In this document: positions 26,296 through 35,008 of the stretch, in pieces
Layout of the letters: each line of letters opens with the position of its first letter
Position numbering within the stretch: position 1 is the first letter of the stretch
Source of the DNA: Kitasatospora viridis
GTDB taxonomy: Bacteria; Actinomycetota; Actinomycetes; Streptomycetales; Streptomycetaceae
Assembly: GCF_007829815.1 (NCBI RefSeq)
Contig: NZ_VIWT01000001.1
Span: 1,759,501-1,823,500 of the forward strand
Length of the DNA stretch: 64,000 bases
Direction: 5' to 3'
Made by a program: the position numbers and the translations under genes
Notes under the pieces: model-generated
Told to the model about the DNA's origin: nothing
The model's database searches: none
The model's input: only the letters and a program-made list of their open reading frames with translations

Positions 26296-26857
26296 CCCCG
26301 CCGCCACCCGGGCCACCACCTCCGCGAAGATCGTCATCGCGGGCGGCTTCGGCGTCGGCAAGACCACGCTGGTCGGCGCCGTCTCCGAGATCAACCCCCT
26401 GCGCACCGAAGCCGTCATGACCAGCGCCTCCGCCGGCATCGACGACCTCACCCACACCGGCGGCAAGACCACCACCACCGTCGCCATGGACTTCGGCCGC
26501 ATCACCCTCGACGAAGACCTCATCCTCTACCTCTTCGGCACCCCCGGCCAGGACCGCTTCTGGTTCATGTGGGACGACCTCGTCCGCGGCGCCATCGGCG
26601 CCGTCGTCCTCGTCGACACCCGCCGACTCGCCGACTGCTTCCCCGCCCTCGACTACTTCGAGAACAGCGGCCTGCCCTTCGTCGTCGCCCTCAACGGCTT
26701 CGACGGACACCAGGCCCACACCCCCGACGAAGTCCGCGAAGCACTCCAACTCGGCCCCGACACCCCCATCATCACGCTCGACGCCCGCCGCCGGGACAGC
26801 GCCAAGAGCGCCCTCATCACCCTGGTCGAACACGCCCTGCTGGCTCGGCTGCGCTGA
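26276..26857 (+). CDS. cvnD2: Small GTPase CvnD (second conservon)
   Basis: A 193-residue GTPase with the same motifs as CvnD1: P-loop GGFGVGKTT, FGTPGQ and NGFD. It differs from CvnD1 at two residues only. GTG start inside cvnC2. The two GTPases are unlikely to have different effector specificity on sequence grounds, so any specificity between the conservons must come from CvnA and perhaps the CvnC N-terminus. It is followed by a terminator shared with the convergent cimA. Confidence 0.93.
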   Translation: MDFASSSPAATRATTSAKIVIAGGFGVGKTTLVGAVSEINPLRTEAVMTSASAGIDDLTHTGGKTTTTVAMDFGRITLDEDLILYLFGTPGQDRFWFMWDDLVRGAIGAVVLVDTRRLADCFPALDYFENSGLPFVVALNGFDGHQAHTPDEVREALQLGPDTPIITLDARRRDSAKSALITLVEHALLARLR

Positions 26858-26884
26858 GCCGGCCCCGCTGGTCCGGGAACGGTC

Positions 26885-26910
26885 CGGGGCCCCGCGCGGG
26901 CGGGGCCCCG
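26885..26910. terminator. Hairpin between cvnD2 and cimA
   Basis: An 11-base-pair perfect G/C stem (26885-26895 with 26900-26910) lies between the two convergent genes. Confidence 0.75.
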
Positions 26911-26924
26911 ACCAGGAACCGGGC

Positions 26925-28535
26925 TCAGTCCTCGGGCTGCAGGCCGGCCCTCAGCAGGCCGTAGGTGTAGGCGTCCTGCAGCGCCACCCAGGAGGCGGCC
27001 ACCACGTTGTCGGCCACCCCGACGGTGGACCAGCTGGCCGTCCCGTCGGTGCTCTCGATCAGCACCCGGGTCTTCGAACCGGTGCCGTGCTGGCCCTCCA
27101 GGATGCGGACCTTGTAGTCCGTCAGCTCCAGCTTCACCAACTGCGGGTAGATCCGCTCCAGGGCGGTGCGCAGCGCCCGGTCGAGCGCGTCCACCGGGCC
27201 GTTCCCCTCACCGGTGGCGATCATCCGCTCGCCGTGCGCCCAGACCTTCACGGTGGCCTCGTTGCCCGCGGTCGTCCCCGGGCCCTGCTCGCTGATGGTC
27301 CGCCAGGACTCCAGGCTGAAGAACCGGGCCGGCCGGCCGTGCACCTCGTCGCGCAGCAGCAGCTCGAAGGAGGCGTCGGCCGCCTCGTAGGTGTAGCCGG
27401 CCAGCTCCCGCTCCTTCACCCGGGCCACCACCCGGCCGGCCAGGTCGCGGTCGGTGGACAGGTCGTAGCCGAGCTCCCGGCCCTTCAGCTCGATCGAGGC
27501 CCGGCCCGCCATGTCGGAGACCAGCATCCGCATGGTGTTGCCGACCCGCTCCGGATCGATGTGCTGGTAGAGGTCGGGGTCCACCTTGATCGCGGAGGCG
27601 TGCAGGCCGGCCTTGTGCGCGAAGGCCGAGACCCCGACGTACGGCTGGTGGGTGGAGGGGGTCAGGTTGACCACCTCGGCGATGGCGTGCGAGATCCGGG
27701 TCATCTCGGGCAGCCGGCCCGCCGGCAGCACCCGGCGGTCGTACTTGGTCTCCAGCGCGCCGACCACCGGGAACAGGTTGGCGTTGCCGACCCGCTCGCC
27801 GTAGCCGTTCGCGGTGCACTGCACGTGGGTCGCCCCCGCGTCGACCGCGGCCAGGGTGTTGGCGACCGCGCAGCCGGTGTCGTCCTGCGCGTGCACCCCG
27901 AGCCGGGCACCGGTGCTCGCCAGCACGTCCGCGGTGATCTCGCGGACCCCGGACGGCAGCATCCCGCCGTTGGTGTCGCAGAGCACCACCACGTCGGCGC
28001 CCGCCTCGTGCGCGGCCCGCACCACCGCGAGGGCGTACTCGCGGTTGGCCCGGTAGCCGTCGAAGAAGTGCTCGCAGTCGACGAAGACCCGGCGGTCCCG
28101 GGACCGCAGGAAGGAGACGCTGTCCCGGACCATCTCCAGGTTCTCCTCCAGCGTGGTGCGCAGCGCCAGTTCCACGTGCCGGTCGTGCGACTTGGCCACC
28201 AGGGTGACCACCGGCGCGCCCGAGTCCACCAGGGCGGCCAGCTGCGGGTCGTCCGCCGCGCGGCCGCCGGCCCGGCGGGTGGCGCCGAAGGCGACCAGCT
28301 GAGCGTGCCTCAGGTCCAGCTCGGTGGCGGCGCGGGCGAAGAACTCGGTGTCCCGGGGGTTGGCGCCCGGCCAACCGCCCTCGATGAAGCCGACGCCGAA
28401 GTCGTCCAGGTGGCGGGCGATGGTCAGCTTGTCGGCCACCGTGAGGTTGATGCCCTCGCGCTGCGCGCCGTCGCGCAGGGTGGTGTCGAAGACGTGGAAA
28501 GCGTCGTCAAGGCGATCTGCACTGCCGTCGGTCAT
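26925..28535 (-). CDS. cimA: (R)-citramalate synthase
   Basis: CimA condenses pyruvate and acetyl-CoA to citramalate, giving a threonine-independent route to 2-oxobutyrate and isoleucine. The 536-residue protein has the DRE-TIM barrel motif FDTTLRDGAQREG near residues 15-27, VLCDTNGGMLPSG, VHAQDDTGCAVANTL, and FAHKAGLHASAIKVD, followed by a C-terminal regulatory domain. The DTTLRDG...EGGWPGANP pattern fits the CimA subfamily (about 530-540 residues) better than LeuA. ATG 28535 follows GGAGAA. Upstream is a leader peptide with an attenuator-type hairpin. LeuCD and LeuB in this window could carry the following steps. Confidence 0.92.
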   Translation of the reverse strand: MTDGSADRLDDAFHVFDTTLRDGAQREGINLTVADKLTIARHLDDFGVGFIEGGWPGANPRDTEFFARAATELDLRHAQLVAFGATRRAGGRAADDPQLAALVDSGAPVVTLVAKSHDRHVELALRTTLEENLEMVRDSVSFLRSRDRRVFVDCEHFFDGYRANREYALAVVRAAHEAGADVVVLCDTNGGMLPSGVREITADVLASTGARLGVHAQDDTGCAVANTLAAVDAGATHVQCTANGYGERVGNANLFPVVGALETKYDRRVLPAGRLPEMTRISHAIAEVVNLTPSTHQPYVGVSAFAHKAGLHASAIKVDPDLYQHIDPERVGNTMRMLVSDMAGRASIELKGRELGYDLSTDRDLAGRVVARVKERELAGYTYEAADASFELLLRDEVHGRPARFFSLESWRTISEQGPGTTAGNEATVKVWAHGERMIATGEGNGPVDALDRALRTALERIYPQLVKLELTDYKVRILEGQHGTGSKTRVLIESTDGTASWSTVGVADNVVAASWVALQDAYTYGLLRAGLQPED

Positions 28536-28723
28536 GGCCCTGGATTCTCCATTCGTGGGGCACCTCCCGGCCGAGGGCCGGGGAGGGCTGCTGCCGGTAT
28601 CGAGTACCCGGCTCCACTGTCCACCCTCCCGCGCGCCACCCGGGAACCCTCGCCGCCGGGTCGGCGGGCTCGGAGTCCCGAGTCCTGCCCGGTCGGCGTG
28701 GGGTGGGCCCGGCCGGGCAAAAC

Positions 28724-28752
28724 AAAAGACCCCTCGCGGGTGCGAGAGGTCT
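28724..28752 (-). terminator. Attenuator-type terminator ahead of cimA
   Basis: On the minus strand an 11-base-pair stem with one mismatch (28752-28742 with 28737-28727) closes a four-base loop and runs into TTTTGTTTTG. It lies between the leader peptide and cimA, where transcription must pass to reach cimA. This is the structure expected of an amino acid attenuator. Confidence 0.7.
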
Positions 28753-28805
28753 GCGCGCGGGTCGTGGACACGGTGGTCGTCCCGCGGGGTTCACCGCGAA
28801 AACGG

Positions 28806-28874
28806 TCACTGCGGACCGGCGCGCCTGCTGCCAATAATCAGCGCGAGCGAGGACACGCTTGCAGTCTGGCACAT
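28806..28874 (-). CDS. Candidate leader peptide of cimA
   Basis: A 22-residue open frame from ATG 28874, or 16 residues (MSSLALIIGSRRAGPQ) from GTG 28856. The core holds Leu-Ala-Leu-Ile-Ile, a run of branched-chain residues, 54 bases before an attenuator-like hairpin. Ribosome stalling at these codons when Leu or Ile is scarce would favour transcription into cimA. This is by analogy with the ilvB leader in the same window. Neither start has a strong ribosome site, which is the weak point. Confidence 0.55.
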   Translation of the reverse strand: MCQTASVSSLALIIGSRRAGPQ

Positions 28875-28920
28875 GATCGGGGCCCCGGCGGGGACGTCTC
28901 GGGATGCGGGACGTGCGTGC

Positions 28921-29481
28921 TCAGAGCAGGTCGCCGGTGTCCAGGGCGAAGGAGAAGGGGGCGGGGAGGTCGAGGGGGTCGCCGAGCTTGACCGTGACCG
29001 TGCCGCGGTACTGGCCGTCCTTGGGGTCGCTGTGCAGGACCACCTGGTCCGCCTCGCGATCGACCAGCAGGTAGAGCGGGATGCCTGCAGCGGCGTAGCC
29101 GGTGCGCTTCTCCTCACGGTCCTTGCCGGGGCGGCTCGACGTGACTTCGAGGACCAGCAGGGCCCCTTCGGGTCGCCACCAGGACTCGGCAGCGGAGAAC
29201 GCCCCACGCCGCGCGAAAGTCCCGTCCGGGATGTACCGCCCGTCAGGCACGACCAGGCCCTTGGTCGGAGCGAAATCCAGATCCTCGGTGCACTTCCGGA
29301 AGACCTGTTTGGCGACCCGCCCGATCACCGTCTCGTGCTCGCCGTCCGGCGGTGGTGTCACGATGATCTTCCCCTCGATGAGCTCGGCCTTGAACCCCGG
29401 AGGGGTCTTCAATGCCAGGAAGGCGTCGAGCAGTTCGCCGTCACCGGGGAATGCGGCCACGTCGTGCGTCAGAGCACTCAC
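28921..29481 (-). CDS. Uma2 family (DUF820) putative restriction-like endonuclease
   Basis: A 186-residue protein of the Uma2 family, which has a PD-(D/E)XK nuclease fold and no settled role. Visible: FKAELIEGKIIVTPPPDGEHE, PDGRYIPDGTFARRG, LLVLEVTSSRPGKDREEK and GYAAAGIPLYLLVDREADQVV, matching the family order. GTG 29481 follows GGAGGAGGGGG. It lies between ilvE and the cimA leader on the same strand. Such genes are common and numerous in actinobacteria and often scattered by transfer. Only 46 bases separate its stop from the leader peptide start. Confidence 0.8.
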   Translation of the reverse strand: MSALTHDVAAFPGDGELLDAFLALKTPPGFKAELIEGKIIVTPPPDGEHETVIGRVAKQVFRKCTEDLDFAPTKGLVVPDGRYIPDGTFARRGAFSAAESWWRPEGALLVLEVTSSRPGKDREEKRTGYAAAGIPLYLLVDREADQVVLHSDPKDGQYRGTVTVKLGDPLDLPAPFSFALDTGDLL

Positions 29482-29540
29482 GCCCCCTCCTCCCAATCCA
29501 CAGAGCTCAACGAGCGGGACAGTTCGAGGTTACCCACCCC

Positions 29541-29566
29541 GGGCGCCCCACCCTCGCGGGGCGCCC
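29541..29566 (-). terminator. Terminator of ilvE
   Basis: A nine-base-pair perfect G/C stem (29541-29549 with 29558-29566) lies ten bases after the ilvE stop on the minus strand. Confidence 0.7.
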
Positions 29567-29576
29567 TGACGGGGGG

Positions 29577-30689
<1,113 letters not shown>

Positions 30690-30751
30690 GGCTTCAGTCC
30701 TTCACCGTGGGGTTGGTCAGGGCCGGACCGCCACGGTGCACAGGCACAGCA

Positions 30752-30795
30752 CGGCACGGCCCACTGTCGATACTCGCATCTCAGGGGCCGTGCCG
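30752..30795 (-). terminator. Hairpin between leuB and ilvE
   Basis: A perfect 11-base-pair stem (30752-30762 with 30785-30795) encloses a 22-base loop. It may end leuB transcription or control the ilvE leader. The long loop makes its role uncertain. Confidence 0.45.
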
Positions 30796-30843
30796 AACAG
30801 CTGTGGGGGTTGTGAGTGCGCCTCAGTACTCCTCAGCCGGCCC

Positions 30844-31884
30844 TCAGCCGGATACTCGGGCGGCGATCGCGTCGCCGACCTGGTGGGTGGAGCGGACCGC
30901 GTCGCCGCGTTCGGCCAGGTCGGCGGCGACTGCGGCCTCGACCGCGGCGGACTCGGCGGTGAAGCCGAGGTGCTCCAGCAGCATGGCGACCGAGAGCACG
31001 GTGGCGGTCGGGTCGGCCTTGCCCTGGCCGGCGATGTCCGGGGCCGAGCCGTGCACCGGCTCGAACATCGACGGGAACTCGCCGGTCGGGTTGATGTTGC
31101 CGCTGGCGGCCAGGCCGATCCCGCCGGTGACGGCGGCGGCCAGGTCGGTGAGGATGTCGCCGAACAGGTTGTCGGTGACGATCACGTCGAACCGCTCGGG
31201 CTGGGTGACGAAGAAGATCGTCGCCGCGTCCACGTGCAGGTACTCGGTGGTCACCTCGGGGTACTCGGAGGCGACCTGCTGGAAGATCCGGGTCCACAGG
31301 TGGCCGGCGTGCACCAGCACGTTGTTCTTGTGCACCAGGGTGAGCTTCCGGCGCGGCCGGGCGGCGGCGCGGCGGAACGCGTCCCGGACCACCCGCTCGA
31401 TGCCGAAGGCGGTGTTGAGGCTGACCTCGGTGGCCACCTCCTGCGGGGTGCCGGTGCGCAGCGTGCCGCCGTTGCCGACGTACGGGCCCTCGGTGCCCTC
31501 GCGGACCACCACGAAGTCGATCGCCGGGTTGCCGGCCAGCGGGGAGTCGACGCCGGGGAAGAGCTTGCCCGGGCGCAGGTTGAGGAAGTGCTCGAAGGCG
31601 AACCGCAGCTTCAGCAGCAGCCCGCGCTCCAGCACGCCGGACGGGACCGACGGGTCGCCGATCGCGCCGAGCAGGATCGCGTCGTGCTGCTTGAGCTCGG
31701 CCAGCACCTCGTCCGGCAGGGTCTCGCCGGTGGCGTGGTAGCGGCGGGCACCGAGGTCGTACTCGGTGGTCTCCAGCTTCACATCGGCGGGGAGGACGGC
31801 GGTGAGCACCTTGAGGCCCTCGGCAACGACCTCCTGGCCGATGCCGTCACCGGGAATGACTGCGAGACGAAGGCTGCGGGACAT
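30844..31884 (-). CDS. leuB: 3-isopropylmalate dehydrogenase
   Basis: LeuB oxidises 3-isopropylmalate to 2-oxoisocaproate precursor with NAD+. The 346-residue protein has the decarboxylating-dehydrogenase signature: [69 protein letters not shown] and [25 protein letters not shown] 31884 gives the canonical N-terminus; a longer frame to 31920 is unlikely. It is divergent from the large membrane protein gene at 32050. Confidence 0.95.
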   Translation of the reverse strand: MSRSLRLAVIPGDGIGQEVVAEGLKVLTAVLPADVKLETTEYDLGARRYHATGETLPDEVLAELKQHDAILLGAIGDPSVPSGVLERGLLLKLRFAFEHFLNLRPGKLFPGVDSPLAGNPAIDFVVVREGTEGPYVGNGGTLRTGTPQEVATEVSLNTAFGIERVVRDAFRRAAARPRRKLTLVHKNNVLVHAGHLWTRIFQQVASEYPEVTTEYLHVDAATIFFVTQPERFDVIVTDNLFGDILTDLAAAVTGGIGLAASGNINPTGEFPSMFEPVHGSAPDIAGQGKADPTATVLSVAMLLEHLGFTAESAAVEAAVAADLAERGDAVRSTHQVGDAIAARVSG

Positions 31885-32049
31885 GGGGGGAACGCTACTC
31901 CGGGTCTCGGGGAGTGACACCTGACGTCCACCATTCGGACGGCAGGCAGATCGTCGGATCGCTCCGACCGGGAACGGCCGGGCCGCCCGGAGCAGATCAC
32001 TTCGGCGGGTCCTGACGGGGAATCACCCGAACGTGTCCAGGATGGCCGC

Positions 32050-34509
32050 ATGCGTGAACTCACGGGCAGTGCCGGGGCCGGGGCGGCGGCGGTCGGCGTG
32101 TACTGCGGGGCGCTCGCCTGGCACCGGACGTGGCCGTTCGGGGCGCCGATGCGGGGCGGGACGGTGCTGGCCGAGCAGGTGGTGCCGTTGCAGACGCACC
32201 TGTGGGACGTGCTGCGCGGGCAGGGCGGCGACCTGCTGGTGAACTGGGACAGCGGCTACGGCGTGCCGTTCCTGCCGGACCTCGCGACCGACCTGCTCAA
32301 CCCGTGCGACTGGCCCGGCCTGCTGCTCCCCCGCGACCAGCAGGCGCTCGGACTGTTCCTCGGCGTGCTGCTCGCGCTGGGGCTGGGCACCGGGCTGATG
32401 GCGCACTTCCTCGGACGGCTGGCCGCCGGGCCGGTGGCGGTCCGCGGGCTGCTGGCGGTGGGCTACGGGCTGTGCGCCTGGGTGCTGGTGGCCGGGGTGG
32501 GGCGGCCGGCCTGGCTCTGGGGGCTGGTCGCGCTGCCGCTGCTCGGGCTGGCCTTCGACCGCTGCCTGCGGCGCACCGGGTGGCCGCTCGGCGCGCTCGC
32601 GGTGGCGGTGTGCTGGCTGGGCGACTTCTACACCGCCGCCACCGCCTCGCTCGGCGCCGGCCTGGTGCTGGTGCTGCGGCTGCTGGTGGCCCGCTCCCGG
32701 TGGCGGGAGCGGCTGCGCGCGCTGCTGCGGGCGCTCGCGATGGCGGCGGTCGGCATCGCGGCGGCGGCGCCGCTGCTCTGGGTGACCTTCGAGGCGGGCC
32801 GGGCCGGGCAGCCGGCCGCCGTGGTGCACCCGGTGGCGCCCGGGCTGACCGACTACCTGGGCCAGCTGCTGCCCGGCGGGCTGGCGGCCCGGGCGCTGCC
32901 GGACGTCTTCGTGGGCGTGCCGGCCCTGCTGCTGGTGGCCGCGCTGCCGTTCAACCGGCGGGTCCGGCTGCGCGAGCGGGTGGCCTGGCCGCTCGCCCTG
33001 GCGCTGGTGGCGGCCTCCTTCGTGTGGCGGCCGAGCATCCTGCTCTGGCACGTGTCGACCGCGCCGGAGGGCAATCCGTACCGCTCGACCTTCGTGCTCA
33101 GCGGGCTGCTGACCATGGCAGCCTGGGTCTGCCTGGCGCGCCGGCCGCGGCTCCCGGCGCTGGCCGGCGGGGCCCTGCTGGTGGCGCTGCTGGCCGCGCT
33201 GGTGGACGCGCGCGGCTCGACCCGGCCGATCAGCTGGGGGCTGCTGGGCGCCGGGGTGCCGTTGGCCGTGCTCGCGGTGCCGGCGCTGGCCGGGGCGGCG
33301 CGGCAGCGGCGGGTGGCGCTCGCGGTGCTGGGGGGCGTGGTGCTGGTCGGCTCGGGCTGGGCGGCCGGCTCGGTGCTGGTGCAGCGGGACCGGCGGGCGG
33401 GCAGCGGGCCGGTGCCCTCGGCCGGGGCCTTGCGGGCGGCCCGGGCGGCGCTGCTGGCGGCCGGGCCGCGGTGGCCGGCCGGGCGGGCCGATCCGGGGCC
33501 GCACGTCTTCACCGGCAACGACCCGATGCTGTTCGGCGCACAGGGCGGCGGCTACCGCAGCGACTACCTGCCGGCGCGGACCGCGCAGGCCCTGCACGCG
33601 CTGGGCGCGGGCTGGCTGTTGCAGGGCCGGCAGACGTCGAGCTTCGCCGATCCCGTGGGCCAGGCGCTGTTCGGGGTGACCGCCTCGCTGGGCGGGGACC
33701 TGACGGTGCGCCGGGCGCCGGCGCTGCCGTTGGTGACGGTGCAGCGGTCGGCGGCGCCGGCCGACCAGTCCTCGCTGTGGGCCCGGCAGCAGGCGGTGTT
33801 GGGCGCGACCGTGTACCAGGTGCCGCCGCTGGTGCCGGGCGGTGGACCGGCGCCGACCGACCACGGCAGCAGCGGCTGGTCGCTGCCGACCACGCCGGAC
33901 GGCGGGCCGGGCACCGAGCTGACCGGGCGCTGCACGCCGGGCCGCGCGGCCTTCCTCTACGCGCCCTACCTGGCGGGCGCGGTGAGTTGGCCGGGCGGCT
34001 CGCTGGCGGCGGACGGGCAGCAGAACGCCACCGCGCTGCCGGTGCTGGCGCTGGGTCCGGTGCCGGCCGACGGGGTGGTGCGGGTGACGGTGCGGGTGGG
34101 GCTGGCCACCCAGGTGCCGGCCCGCCCGTTCGGCTGCCTGGACCAGGGCGCGCTGGCGGCGGCCGTGGCGGCGGGGCGGGCGAGCGGGTCGAGTCGGCCG
34201 ACCGTCTCCGGACACACCGTCAGTGCCGTTCTGCCGCACGGGAGTTCGGGTACTGCCGGGCTGTCGGTGCCGGCCGTGCCGGGGTGGCGGTGCGGGGTGG
34301 ACGGGGGTGCGCCGCGCTCCGCCGGGCAGACCCCGGCCGGCCTGCTCGCGGTGCCGCTGGGCACCGGGGCGGACCGGCTGGAGTGTGCCTTCCGGCAGCC
34401 CGGGCTGGCTCCGGGGCTGCGGGTCGCGGCGGGCGCGGGTGCGGTCTGGCTGCTGGTCGCGGCCTGGACCTGGTGGCGCCGCCGCGCCCGGCCCGGGTTG
34501 CCGGGCTAG
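32050..34509 (+). CDS. Large YfhO-like membrane protein
   Basis: An 819-residue integral membrane protein with about a dozen hydrophobic segments and a soluble C-terminal third, ending with one more membrane segment (AAGAGAVWLLVAAWTW). The first loop has VNWDSGYGVPFLPDLATDLLNP, which resembles the conserved first loop of YfhO/GT-C glycosyltransferase-like proteins; YfhO in Bacillus helps glycosylate lipoteichoic acid. A glycosyl or lipid transfer role at the membrane is therefore possible, not shown. ATG 32050 has no strong ribosome site. It stands alone, divergent from leuB and convergent with a small gene. Confidence 0.7.
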   Translation: MRELTGSAGAGAAAVGVYCGALAWHRTWPFGAPMRGGTVLAEQVVPLQTHLWDVLRGQGGDLLVNWDSGYGVPFLPDLATDLLNPCDWPGLLLPRDQQALGLFLGVLLALGLGTGLMAHFLGRLAAGPVAVRGLLAVGYGLCAWVLVAGVGRPAWLWGLVALPLLGLAFDRCLRRTGWPLGALAVAVCWLGDFYTAATASLGAGLVLVLRLLVARSRWRERLRALLRALAMAAVGIAAAAPLLWVTFEAGRAGQPAAVVHPVAPGLTDYLGQLLPGGLAARALPDVFVGVPALLLVAALPFNRRVRLRERVAWPLALALVAASFVWRPSILLWHVSTAPEGNPYRSTFVLSGLLTMAAWVCLARRPRLPALAGGALLVALLAALVDARGSTRPISWGLLGAGVPLAVLAVPALAGAARQRRVALAVLGGVVLVGSGWAAGSVLVQRDRRAGSGPVPSAGALRAARAALLAAGPRWPAGRADPGPHVFTGNDPMLFGAQGGGYRSDYLPARTAQALHALGAGWLLQGRQTSSFADPVGQALFGVTASLGGDLTVRRAPALPLVTVQRSAAPADQSSLWARQQAVLGATVYQVPPLVPGGGPAPTDHGSSGWSLPTTPDGGPGTELTGRCTPGRAAFLYAPYLAGAVSWPGGSLAADGQQNATALPVLALGPVPADGVVRVTVRVGLATQVPARPFGCLDQGALAAAVAAGRASGSSRPTVSGHTVSAVLPHGSSGTAGLSVPAVPGWRCGVDGGAPRSAGQTPAGLLAVPLGTGADRLECAFRQPGLAPGLRVAAGAGAVWLLVAAWTWWRRRARPGLPG

Positions 34510-34519
34510 CCGGGGCCGC

Positions 34520-34699
34520 TCAGTGGCCGGTCGCGCCGCCGTTGTCGCGGCGGTCCAGGGCGCGCTGCAGGGCGGCGTGGGCCTGGGCGTCGGCGCCGCG
34601 GTGCGGGAGGCCGCGCCGGCGGCGGCGGGCCACGGGGGTGGCGGCCGGGGCGGTGGCGGTGGAGTCGTCGCGGACGAACTGAGTCACGGTCGGGGGCAT
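34520..34699 (-). CDS. Small Arg/Ala-rich protein
   Basis: A 59-residue protein starting MPPTVTQFVRDDSTATAP with an Arg-rich centre (VARRRRRGLPHRGAD) and ending RALDRRDNGGATGH. The ATG is preceded by AAGGAG at six bases, the best evidence that it is real. No family recognised. The arginine cluster could bind nucleic acid. It is convergent with the YfhO-like gene, with ten bases between the stops. Confidence 0.6.
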   Translation of the reverse strand: MPPTVTQFVRDDSTATAPAATPVARRRRRGLPHRGADAQAHAALQRALDRRDNGGATGH

Positions 34700-34954
34700 A
34701 CCGGGCTCCTTGGGCAGGGGACGCCGGGGCGGCGTCGGACGCGAGGGAGGAGGGGTGGTACGCCTGGCGGGGATCGCCCGCCACACTGCGTACGCGCACG
34801 CACGGCCCCAGGGGCAACCGGACGATCGGTGGGTCCAGGGCTGCAGGGGCACCGGGTGCCATTTCACGGTACGCCGCCGTCCAGTGGCTGTCTCTAGATT
34901 TAGTTGGATTTCCTAGTATCTGAGACGGGCCTCACCCGGACGGTCCAGGAACGC
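34700..34954. other. Gene-free stretch upstream of the small Arg-rich gene
   Basis: No gene is supported here. An AT-rich block at about 34893-34921 (rare in this genome) is a likely promoter for the minus-strand gene ending at 34520. The serA terminator follows at 34955. Confidence 0.5.
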
Positions 34955-34995
34955 CGCCGGGGCCCGGTCCGCGCAACGCGGTCCGGGCCCCGGCG
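34955..34995 (-). terminator. Terminator of serA
   Basis: A 19-base-pair G/C stem with one mismatch (34955-34973 with 34977-34995) and a three-base loop lies 13 bases after the serA stop. Confidence 0.85.
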
Positions 34996-35008
34996 GGCTG
35001 ACGAACGG

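Noticed and set aside
28840..28870. A tRNA or other structured RNA ahead of cimA
   Set aside because: No cloverleaf; the short open frame with Leu/Ile codons and the terminator explain the region better.
28921..29481. Uma2-family protein as part of a restriction or defence system
   Set aside because: No methyltransferase or other defence gene is beside it; such genes occur singly and in many copies in these genomes.
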